Shown in pieces: positions 1 to 9,507 of a stretch of DNA of 12,764 nt. Position numbers and translations under genes: made by a program. The stretch is from Chrysomallon squamiferum (taxonomy: Eukaryota > Mollusca > Gastropoda > Neomphalida > Peltospiridae), in contig CM022677.1 in NCBI GenBank assembly GCA_012295275.1, forward strand, positions 18,632,439 through 18,645,202, read 5' to 3'. Each line of letters opens with the position of its first letter. Position 1 is the stretch's first letter. Below the pieces are notes generated by a model. The model had not been told where the DNA came from. It was given only the letters and a program-made list of their open reading frames with translations, and searched no databases.

Positions 1-98
1 GATATGCTCAATATAGAGTGTGCGTGAGTTAAATGTAGTACACATACTTAAAAACATTAACGTCGAAATATATATATATGTGTCATTTTTTTTCTTAG

Positions 99-170
99 AT
101 TCTGAATCACATTTTGATGGGGAGAATGACCGCTCAGCATATCTACGCGGAATTGACTTGGAGAGGTCAG
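99..170 (+). CDS. TNF-superfamily ligand, penultimate coding exon (72 bp)
   Basis: This is a short internal exon inferred from splice sites. A strong acceptor (a T-rich run ending in TTCTTAG at 92-98) precedes it, and a strong donor (CAG/GTGAGG at 168-173) follows it. Read so that its last base joins the next exon in phase 1, it is open throughout, with residues such as SESHFDGENDRS and AYLRGIDLERS. It joins directly onto the TNF-domain sequence of the exon at 487. Both its boundaries are phase 1, so the exon could be skipped without a frameshift. It would encode the end of the extracellular stalk and the approach to the first strand of the TNF homology domain. The residues themselves are not diagnostic of the family; the support is the splice signals, the phase match and the open frame. 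RNA evidence could move the boundaries. Confidence 0.62.
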
Positions 171-282
171 GTGAGGTCAAAGTTCATTAAAAACTAAACA
201 TTAATGAGATATTAAAATATTAGATATCATTTTTCAAAAACATATGTGTTCATTATGTTACCATATTAAATATTTATTATAA

Positions 283-336
<54 letters not shown>
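283..336. repeat. (TAA)n microsatellite in the TNF-like intron
   Basis: About 17-18 near-perfect TAA triplets lie inside the intron. They are complementary to the (TTA)n tract at 436-482, so the two could pair in the pre-mRNA. Confidence 0.95.
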
Positions 337-433
337 TGATCAGTCTGTTTATTAGAAGTTCTAGCTTTAATGTGGATTTGTAGCTATGTATGAGATAGAG
401 AGAAAGAAACAGAGTTTGCTAAACGATTGTTGA

Positions 434-435
<2 letters not shown>

Positions 436-482
<47 letters not shown>
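436..482. repeat. (TTA)n microsatellite abutting the 3' splice site
   Basis: About 15 TTA triplets run to within four bases of the intron end (TGCAG at 482-486). The repeat therefore occupies the place of the polypyrimidine tract of the final TNF-like exon. Confidence 0.95.
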
Positions 483-486
483 GCAG

Positions 487-839
487 AAGGACAAACTATA
501 CTGCACTGGAGCCAAACCTGTTCGTTCATTGGGAAGAAGATGATCTACAAAGATGGCCGCATTCAAGTAAAAACGCCTGGCACGTGTTTTATTTACGCTC
601 ATCTTGTTTTCGTGAACAACCAAACACAAGACGTCGCCACTTCTGCTCATTCCATCTGGCTTAGAAATGGCGGGAAACACGAAGAGAAATTACTCGAACT
701 TTTCCAGTTGGTTACTCCCACTTACCAAGGCGCGTTGTTTGAACTGAAAGCAGACGACAGTATTGAACTGCGCGTGCAGAACGTTAAAAATCTTGAAAAA
801 TACAACAATAAACAGAACTTCGGAATTCATTGCTTTTAG
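487..839 (+). CDS. TNF-superfamily ligand, terminal exon (TNF homology domain, C-terminal part)
   Basis: The product would be the receptor-binding part of a TNF-family ligand, normally a type II membrane protein that assembles as a trimer and signals outside the cell. From 487 the frame reads EGQTILHWSQ, SFIGKKMIYKDGRIQV, then PGTCFIYAHLVF, HSIWLRNG, EKLLELFQ, TYQGALFELKADDSIELRVQ and a final NFGIHCF before TAG at 837-839. This order matches the beta-strands of the TNF homology domain: an HW/SF strand, G-M-Y-K-D-G, the G-x-(C/Y)-F-I-Y-A-x-(L/V)-x-F strand, an HSI strand, G-x-L-F-E-L-x-x-x-D-x-I, and a closing FG followed by hydrophobics. The Met at 540 is internal, not a start; the exon begins at the AG acceptor at 485-486. 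The 5' part of the gene lies outside the window. Which TNF subfamily this is cannot be told from this fragment. No break is seen, so it may be functional. Confidence 0.85.
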
Positions 840-1230
840 TAATTTTCTATAACTAACAAGTGGAGAAGTCGTGATTTAGTAAAAGAAAATGATTAAACAC
901 GAAAGACAAGCTTACAATTCAGACATAACTTTCACTTACAGAAGTTTGATGAAAATCAGTTTTGTAAACTTAATGGCATTATTATTACTACTACTACCTC
1001 TACTAGTACTACTAATATTACAAAAATTATTATAGTAATTATTTTATTTCTTGCATATTTTGTTCTACAATAATAATAAAAGTAGTAATTGTAGTAGTAA
1101 TCGTAGCAGTAGTAGTAGTGGTAGTAGTAGTAGTAGTAGTAGTAGTAGCAGTAGCAGTAGTTGTAGTAGTACTAGTAGTAGTAATAATAATAAGAGTGCT
1201 GTTACTACTGATGATACTGATGATCATGGC
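840..1230 (+). other. Probable 3' UTR / downstream region of the TNF-like gene with TAG/TTA triplet repeats
   Basis: After the TAG stop there is AT-rich unique sequence to about 975. Then comes an (ATT/ACT/CTA) triplet run to about 1020, a short spacer, and a (TAG/CAG)n run from about 1069 to 1195. An AATAAA at 1075-1080 is a possible poly(A) signal, weakly supported because it lies inside a repeat. The two triplet runs are roughly complementary. The poly-Ser reading frame over 1051-1254 is only a translation of the repeat. Confidence 0.5.
975..1200. repeat. Compound triplet repeats (ACT/ATT)n then (TAG/CAG/TAA)n
   Basis: The left block (about 975-1020) is made of ATT, ACT and CTA triplets. 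The right block (about 1069-1195) is made of AGT, TAG, CAG and AAT triplets. They are imperfect inverted complements with a spacer of about 50 bp. Confidence 0.9.
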
Positions 1231-1795
1231 AAAGAATCTCTCTTTAATATGTAACCCTTAAGTATTATATAAGCTGTTTCTGTGCAGACAATGAATCCTC
1301 TGTTTAATATGTAACCCTTAAGTATTTATAAGCTGTTTGTGTGCACACAATGAATCTTCTGTTTAATATGTAACCCTTAAGTATTTATAAGCTGTTTGTG
1401 TGCAGACAATGAATCTTCTGTTTAATATGTAACCCTTAAGTATTTATAAGCTGTTTGGGTGCAGACAATGAATCTTCTGTTTAATATGTAACCCTTAAGT
1501 ATTATATAAGCTGTTTGTGTGCATACAATGCATCTTCTGTTTAATATGTAACCCTTAAGTATTATATAAGCTGTTTGTGTGCATACAATGCATCTTCTGT
1601 TTAATATGTAACCCTTAAGTATTATATAAGGTGTTTGTGTGCATACAATGCATCTTCTGTTTAATATGTAACCCTTAAGTATTATATAAGGTGTTTGTGT
1701 GCACACAATGAATCTTCTGTTTAATATGTAACCCTTAAGTATTATATAAGCTGTTTGTGTGCAGACAATGAATCTTCTGTTTAATATGTGAGTTT
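1231..1795. repeat. 60-bp satellite array, nine full copies plus partials
   Basis: Successive copies of the TTTAATATGTAACCCTTAAG start begin at 1243, 1303, 1362, 1421, 1480, 1540, 1600, 1660, 1720 and 1780 (the last is partial). Periods are therefore 60, 59, 59, 59, then 60 repeatedly. Two sequence classes are clustered: copies starting at 1303, 1362 and 1421 have ATTTATAAG (59 bp), and those from 1480 on have ATTATATAAG (60 bp). Three neighbouring copies share GCATACAATGCATC. Because 60 is a multiple of 3, the minus strand shows a spurious frame with a 20-residue repeat. Confidence 0.95.
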
Positions 1796-3225
<1,430 letters not shown>

Positions 3226-3319
3226 GTGTTAGGAAGGCGACTAGTAAAGATCGTGAGATTGCGCAGATGAACAAACAACTAATAAAGACGAGATTAAACT
3301 CTGACATATATTTACGTGT

Positions 3320-3885
3320 CTCCGTGATCGAATGACATAACGACTGAAACAAGATATCACAGGTTAGCTGGGTGACGGCATGCTGCAAGTAGTTGAGGTT
3401 TTTGTCTGTCGAGTTACAAATACTTAGTAGACTTGTGCATGTATGTCCGTGGTTTTGAGAGCGTATTTGTACAAGTGCGTAGGTGTTTGTATGAGTATAT
3501 GGGTAAAGAGATAATCTTCAATATAACATGCGCATTAGGAATGAGAAATAGCTCTATTGTTGTCAGGCAGTATATTTAGACTCCGTCAGCGAATGACGTA
3601 ATGACATTTTCGTCGACTGGAACAATGTATCACATGTTAGCTAGGTGACGTATGACAGCGATATCTTGAAAAATCTTGTATCGAGAGAACAATAGTTTCA
3701 ATTATGTTCTTAATTACTTAGTCGGCCGGAACAAGAGATATTTTGTTCTTCGAGTTATAAATACTTCGTTAGTTTTGTACAAGTATGCAGGTGTTTGTGT
3801 GAGTATGTGACTAAAGATACAATCTTCAGTATTGCGTGCTCAATAAGAATAAGAAATAGCTCTATTGGTGTCAGGCAGAATATCA
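3320..3885. repeat. Two-copy diverged direct repeat (about 260 and 305 bp)
   Basis: Copy 1 (3320-3580) and copy 2 (3581-3885) share ordered blocks. CTCCGTNANCGAATGACRTAAYGAC opens each copy (3320 and 3581). A TATCACANGTTAGCT-type block follows. Then come CGAGTTAYAAATACTT (about 3411 and 3751), TTTGTACAAGT (about 3466 and 3773), and AGAAATAGCTCTATTG followed by GTCAGGCAG near each end. The second copy carries extra sequence in its middle. No coding potential is seen. It could be an old tandem duplication or part of a longer satellite or dispersed element. Confidence 0.8.
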
Positions 3886-3968
3886 AACAACACAACCAGT
3901 TGAAGACAACACTACAACGATCTAAAAGCATTTCGTCAGAAAAAAGACAAAACAAAAGAAAGTTATAA

Positions 3969-4196
3969 CTTTTTTTTTTTTTTCTGTGATTAGTTATTAT
4001 TTTTATTTGTTTTCTATTATTAGTTATTATTTTTATTAATTTTTGATGATTATGTATAATTTGTATTTATTTTCAATTATTAGCTATTATTTTATTTGTT
4101 TTCTATGATTAGTTAATATTTTTATTTATTTTCTGTTATTAGTTATAATTTTTATTTGTTTTCTATTGTTAGTTATTATTTTTATTTATTTCTGAC
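3969..4196. repeat. Poly(T) followed by a 30-bp AT-rich array, seven copies
   Basis: After a T run (about 3969-3982), units of the form TTTTCTRTKATTAGTTATTA followed by TTTTTATTTR begin at 3980, 4010, 4040, 4070, 4099, 4129 and 4159. All are 30 bp except one of 29 bp. Divergence between copies is moderate, so this is an older array than the 26-bp one downstream. Confidence 0.9.
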
Positions 4197-4469
4197 TACT
4201 AAGTCTAATTAGCTCGTACATTAAATACTTTGAGAAATAATTGTTGTTGTCCTAAAACCTTCATTGTGATAACGAAACAAAATGGTCATTTGTTTTGGCT
4301 GTACTACTTTCGTTCATTTATTCGTTCTTTGTTTCATTCACTTAATTTCGTTTTTCCAGTTTTAACAAATAAAAAGATAAGCTAGAAGGAAAAACTATTT
4401 CTTAGCTATTTCTTGTTTCTGTCATTTTATTTCTTCAGTATCTTTGACTACTCCTTAATTCTCTGAATG
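4197..4469. other. Unique T-rich sequence, nothing recognised
   Basis: About 270 bp between arrays, with no open frame of note and no recognisable element. Confidence 0.55.
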
Positions 4470-6650
4470 TTTCTTTCTCTCTCTCTGTGTCTTTCTTTTT
4501 CTGTCTCTCTCAGTCTCTTTCTTTTTCAGTCCCTCTCTGTGTCTTTTTTTTCTTTCTCTCTCTCAGTGTCTTTCCTTTTCTGTCTCTCTCAATGCCTTAT
4601 TTTTTCTTTCTCTCATTGTCTTTCTTTTTCTGTCTCTCTCAGTGTCTTTCTTTTTCTGTGTCTCTCTGTGTCTTTCTTTTTCTGTGTCGCTCAGTGTCTT
4701 GCTTTTCTGTCTCTCTCTCTGTGTCTTTCTTTTTCTGTGTTTCTCAGTGTCTTTCTTTTTCTGTCTCTATCAATATCTTTCTTTTTCTGTCTTTCTATGT
4801 GTCTTTCTTTTTCTGTGTCTCTCATTGTCTTTCTTTTTCTGTCTCTCTCTGTGTCTTTCTTTTTCTGTCTCTCTCAGTGTCTTCCTTTTTCTGTGTCTCT
4901 CTCTGTCTTTCTTTTTCTGTTTCTCTGAGAGTCTTTCTTTTTCTGTCTCTCGGTGTCTTTCTTTTTCTGTCTCTAACAACGTCTTTCTTTTTCTGACTTT
5001 CTCAGTGTCTTTCTTTTCCTGTCTCTCTCTGTGTCTTTCTTTTTCTGTCTCTCTCTAGTGTCTTTCTTTTTCTGTCTCTCTCTCTGTCTTTCTTTTTCTG
5101 TCTCTCTCTAGTGTCTTTCTTTTTCTGTCTCTCTAGTGTCTTTCTCTTGCTGTCTCTCTCTGTGTCTTTCTTTTTCTGTCTCTCTCAGTGTCTTCCTTTT
5201 TCTGTGTCTCTCTCTGTCTTTCTTTTTCTGTTTCTCTGAGAGTCTTTCTTTTTCTGTCTCTATCAATGTCTTTCCTTTTCTGTCTCTCTCTGTGTCTTTC
5301 TTTTTCTGTGTCTCTCATTGTCTTTCTTTTTCTGTCTCTATCTGTATCTTTCTTTTTCTGTCTCTCTCAGTGTCTTCCTTTTTCTGTGTCTCTCTGTGTC
5401 TTTTTTTTCTGTGTCTCAGAGTCTTTCTTTTTCTGTCTCTCTCTCGGTGTCTTTCTTTTTCTGTGTCTCTCGTAGTCTTTCTTTTTCTGTCTCTCTCGGT
5501 GTCTTTCTTTTTCTGTCTCTAACAATGTCTTTCTTTTTCTGACTTTCTCAGTGTCTTTCTTTTCCTGTCTCTCTCTGTGTCTTTCTTTTTCTGTCTCTCT
5601 CAGTGTCTTTCTTTTTCTGTGTCTCACTGTGTCTTTCTTTTTCTGTGTCTCTCAGTGGCTTTCTTTTCTGTCTCTCTCTCTGTGTCTTTCTTTTTCTGTG
5701 TTTCTCAGTGTCTTTCTTTTTCTGTCTCTATCAATGTCTTTCTTTTTCTGTGTCTCTCATTGTCTTTCTTTTTCTGTCTCTCTCTGTGTCTTTCTTTTTC
5801 TGTCTCTCTCAGTGTCTTCCTTTTTCTGTCTCTCTCGGTGTCTTTCTTTTTCTGTGTCTCTCATAGTCTTTCTTTTTCTGTCTCTAACAATGTCTTTCTT
5901 TTTCTGTCTTTCTCTGTGTCTTTCTTTTTCTGTGTCTCTCATTGTCTTTCTTTTTCTGTCTCTCTCTGTGTCTTTCTTTTTCTGTCTCTCTCATTGTCTT
6001 TCTTTTTCTGTGTCTCTCATTGTCTTTCTTTTTCTGTCTCTCTGATTGTCTTTCTTTTTCTGTCTCTCTCAGTGTCTTTCTTTTTCTGTCTCTCTCATTG
6101 TCTTTGTTTTTCTATGTCTCTCTGTGTCTTTCTTTTTGTGTCTCTGTCTTTGTGTCTTTCTTTTTCTATGTCTCTCTGTGTCTTTCTTTTTGTGTCTCTC
6201 TCTCTGTGTCTTTCTTTTTCGGTCTCTCTCAGTGTCTTTCTTTTTCTGTCTCTCTCAGTGTCTTTCTTTTTCTGTCTCTCTCAGTGTCTTTCTTTTTCTG
6301 TCTCTCTCAGTGTCTTTCTTTTTCTCTCTCTCTGTGTCTTTCTTTTTCTGTCTCTCTCTGTGTCTTTCTTTTTCTTCTCTCTCTCATTGTCTTTCTTTTT
6401 CTGTCTCTCTCAGTGTCTTTCTTTTTCTGTCTCTCTCAGTGTCTTTCTTTTTCTGTCTCTCAGTCTCTTTCTTTTTCTGTCTCTCTCAGTGTCTTTCTTT
6501 TTCTGTCTCTCTCAGTGTCTTTCTTTTTCTGTCTCTCTCAGTGTCTTTCTTTTTCTGTGTCTCTCTGTCTTTTTCTGTCTCTGTCTTTCTTTTTCTGTCT
6601 CTCTCAGTGTCTTTCTTTTTCTTTCTCTCTCTCAGTGTCTTTCTTTTTCC
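4470..6650. repeat. 26-bp pyrimidine-rich minisatellite, about 84 copies, with higher-order structure
   Basis: The unit is close to CTCTCAGTGTCTTTCTTT followed by TTCTGTCT (26 bp). Diagnostic variants recur at fixed offsets. The stretch with a shortened CTTTTCTG and then TCAATRTC appears at 4691-4780 and again at 5652-5740 (offset 961, close to 37 units). A CTTCC variant followed by TCTGAGAGTC recurs at 4881 and 5192 (offset 311, close to 12 units). An AACAAYGTC then GACTTTCTCAG pair recurs at 4975 and 5521 (offset 546, 21 units). From about 6220 the copies become nearly identical, suggesting recent expansion there. The consensus contains no stop codon in any forward frame, which explains the long Ser/Phe/Leu/Cys frames in all three. 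Confidence 0.95.
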
Positions 6651-6738
6651 AAAAATAAGTTGTTAGGTTTTTTGTGTGTTTTTTTTAAAGCTGTATTCTC
6701 CATTTTGATATTATGTTTTGTGAAAATATTTCGCATGC

Positions 6739-7202
6739 GCACATACAGACACATAGACACACAGACACATAGATACACAGTAACACAGACACACATAAAC
6801 ATAAACACACAGACACATAGAAACACAGACACACAGACACCCAAATACACAGACACACAGACACATAGACACACAGATACACAGTAACACAGACACACAT
6901 ACACATAGACACACAGACACATAGAAACACAGACACACAGACACCCAAATACACAGACACACAGACACATAGACACACAGATACACAGATACACAGTAAC
7001 ACTGACACACAGACACATAGACACACAGACACATAGACACATAGACACACAGACACATAAGCACATAGACACACATACACATATACACATTCACACATAG
7101 ACACACAGACACACAGACACATAGACACACAGACACATAGACACACAGACACATAGACACACATACACATAGACACACATACACATAGACACACAGAAAC
7201 CC
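6739..7202. repeat. 8-bp CA-rich array (ACACAGAC/ACATAGAC) in 104-bp higher-order units
   Basis: Eight-base words ACACAGAC and ACATAGAC alternate with occasional variants. The marker CCCAAAT appears at about 6840 and 6944, and the marker AGTAACAC at about 6779, 6883 and 6995. These give a 104-bp period (13 units of 8), with one step lengthened by 8 bp. The Cys/Val-rich minus-strand frames are translations of this repeat. Confidence 0.93.
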
Positions 7203-7321
7203 ACAAGAAAAGAAGAAATTGACACAGTATCTTTTGAACAATTCTAAATTGTTAACTACATTGGTAAAAATAATCTTTTATCTTTTTTCTTTTATTGTTT
7301 CTTCAAGCATATATTAAATAT

Positions 7322-7396
7322 AAGAAATAAATAAATAAACAAAAAATAATAAATAAATAAATAATAAATAAATAGATAATAAAAAAAAAAAATAAG
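7322..7396. repeat. A-rich (AAAT)n tract
   Basis: AAATAAAT-type repeats end in a run of A residues at about 7381-7392. This may be simple repeat or the poly(A) tail of an old retroposon; no retroposon body is recognisable upstream. Confidence 0.85.
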
Positions 7397-7833
7397 AATA
7401 TAGAATATTTGCCCCTTTGATATTAAATAAAAGGAGAACGTGTTTAAAGTCTGTTTTATTTTTATTATCGTGATATCATATATGTATATAAAACACGATC
7501 TCCTGTGTTTGAAATGTAAATTATCTGTGTCATGCGTGTCACTTCGCGATTCAAATGAAACATTCTATTTATAGATTAAAATAAAGTTTTCAAACGGGTA
7601 CCATGCTCGGGTAATGTGAGACAACAAATTACTAAAGGTACGTTCACTCAAATACTACATATTAACTCTTTTTTAATATATAATTATTATTACAATAAGG
7701 TGATTAAAATGCATAAACTAGTGTGTTTTCCCCTTAACCAGCATCGTAACATTCGTCTTCATACCACATAAAATGTTACTAACCTTCAGTTATAATAAAT
7801 TATAAAAAGACGAGAATATAAAATAATTATAAT
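7397..7833. other. Unique AT-rich sequence, no gene seen
   Basis: About 440 bp with no sizeable frame, RNA gene or transposon feature that I can recognise. Confidence 0.55.
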
Positions 7834-7847
7834 ATATACATACATAT

Positions 7848-7880
<33 letters not shown>

Positions 7881-7952
7881 TATATATATGTATGTATGTA
7901 TGTATGTATATGTATGTATATATGTATGTATGTATATATGTATGTATGTATA
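7834..7952. repeat. (TACA)n-(TA)n-(TGTA)n palindromic microsatellite
   Basis: TACA tetranucleotides turn through a (TA)n centre into TGTA tetranucleotides. Positions 7852-7909 form a perfect 58-bp palindrome centred between 7880 and 7881, and it continues imperfectly on both sides. It could extrude as a cruciform or fold as a hairpin in RNA. Confidence 0.95.
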
Positions 7953-9507
7953 GACACATATTTTAAAACCATTATAATAAATGTATTATTATGTAGTTGA
8001 CTTTGCAGTATTTCTTTCAAATGTTGATGTGAAATAGCGATGATACTGAAATCGTTATTATAATTGTATTATTCTCCTTGAATATTGCTTCAGTTATATA
8101 TTAAACCGGTCTGGAAAGAGATCAGGCGGGATAACCAGTCTTTTTCTTTTGCTTAACGAGTTACTTCCCATGTCGGAAATTCGAACGAAATCGAAATCGT
8201 GTTCATAATTGTTATGTTTGTTTAAAAAAAAGACTGGATTGTACCTGTATTAAAAATACACGTACAACACACGTAAAGAGTTTATTTATTTTTTACGTTT
8301 CAAGTTTCATCAACTTTTATCCAATTGTTGTCAGATTTTGCATACTATTAAGACAGACACTACGAAAGTCATCTATCGACATTTTACTATCCACTGTAAT
8401 GACCTTGAACTTATTTGCATATAATGCAGACACGCACGCACCCTTCTCTTTAACACAAAAAATGAAAATAATGTATTGCTCGCGTAACATTTGAAAAGAA
8501 ATATTTATATATAGTTGATCCCCACTTGATAAAGATAAATAATGTATTGTATAGAGTATAAAGTTTACTAAATATTATATTTGATTTTGATAATAAAAAG
8601 CGTAACAGTGTAAAACCAATAGACGAAGGAATTGTTTCCACCCCCAAAAAGTACAATGCAACTAACAACCCATCACCCCGAACAAATATGGAATAAGTTT
8701 ACCCGGCATTTTGAAACATAACAGCGGAGCGTTCCATTATGGGTTTGGAGGGGGTTAATATTTTCATATATTACACTAAAATTTTATTAAATATCAAAAT
8801 TGTTATTCATATTTAAAATAAACAGAATTAAACAAAATTAGATCTTGGATCTGTAAACCATTAGTGATTAAATAATGACAATTAATCATCTTCTGAATGA
8901 TACAAGCTATTCCCACTACTGCAGACGAAAAATCCGCCATTTTAATATTTGTTCGCCGTCTTTTCGGTATATAGATTCATAAACATCGCAAGTACTACTT
9001 CAGCCCAATATTATTTTGATCTAGAACTTATGTATCCTAGTTCAGAAGAGATTTCTTTACATAATGCGAATAATAATATCAATTTAACTTCATTTTGTTG
9101 CAGGAAGATTTCGTTTTTCCTTTTTTATTGGTGTGATTACAGGTTAAAAATAACTCTGACGTTGTTTTCACTGTGATCACGTGATGCAGACAGGATTTCC
9201 CTTCAAAACGAATGCTGATTGGTTTATTTGTATGAATGGGCTGAAGACATAATCGTTTGTTGAAGTGAACGGGGGTACTTGGCCGCACAGAAAAATGGAA
9301 ACGCACGTGTCGATTAACTCACTGTTTTATTTGTTTTATATATCTAGAACACAAGTATTAATAACGTAACACAATTACAGTAATATATTTTAATGACATT
9401 TAGTGAACACTTTTGATAATTTCTGTAAATAATATTAAAGCTCAGTATGTACAATTTGAATTGAAAATGATGAGCTGTTATTGGTAAAACAAAGGAATTC
9501 GCGAACG
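7953..9507. other. Unique AT-rich intergenic DNA, no confident gene
   Basis: Frames of 72-75 codons (for example 8949-9176 plus and 9079-9306 minus) show no recognisable domain and look like chance frames. Small items seen are an 11-bp inverted repeat (8135-8145 and 8227-8237), a CCGCCATTTT motif at 8934-8943, and a CACGTG at 9178-9183. None is enough to call a promoter. Confidence 0.55.

Larger units (their letters stand above)
171..486 (+). other. Intron of the TNF-like gene (316 bp)
   Basis: The intron runs from the GTGAGG donor to the TGCAG acceptor and is phase 1. It is AT-rich and holds two triplet microsatellites in opposite orientation. The acceptor has no ordinary pyrimidine tract: the bases before TGCAG are (ATT)n, about two-thirds T. 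Confidence 0.6.

Noticed and set aside
1422-1706. Minus-strand frame with a perfect 20-residue repeat (CTQTPYIILKGYILNRR type)
   Set aside because: The 60-bp satellite has a period divisible by three, so one frame stays open by chance; the start and end have no gene-like signals.
1243-1740. TAACCCTTA words suggesting degenerate telomeric repeat
   Set aside because: They occur once per 60-bp unit and do not form TTAGGG tandem runs; this is a coincidental word in the satellite.
3755-3955. 66-codon minus-strand frame overlapping the two-copy repeat
   Set aside because: The matching part of the other copy does not conserve the frame.
5577-6887. 436-codon plus-strand open frame across the 26-bp and 8-bp arrays
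   Set aside because: It is a translation of stop-free tandem repeats; the two other forward frames are also open, and the residues are only Ser/Phe/Leu/Cys/Val followed by Thr/His/Gln.
6632-7241. Cysteine/valine-rich minus-strand frames resembling a cysteine-rich secreted protein
   Set aside because: The cysteine spacing comes directly from TGTGTCTG-type 8-bp repeats, and all three frames show it.
8949-9306. 75-codon frames on both strands (8949-9176 plus, 9079-9306 minus)
   Set aside because: No domain, motif, splice context or composition bias supports coding; the length is compatible with chance.
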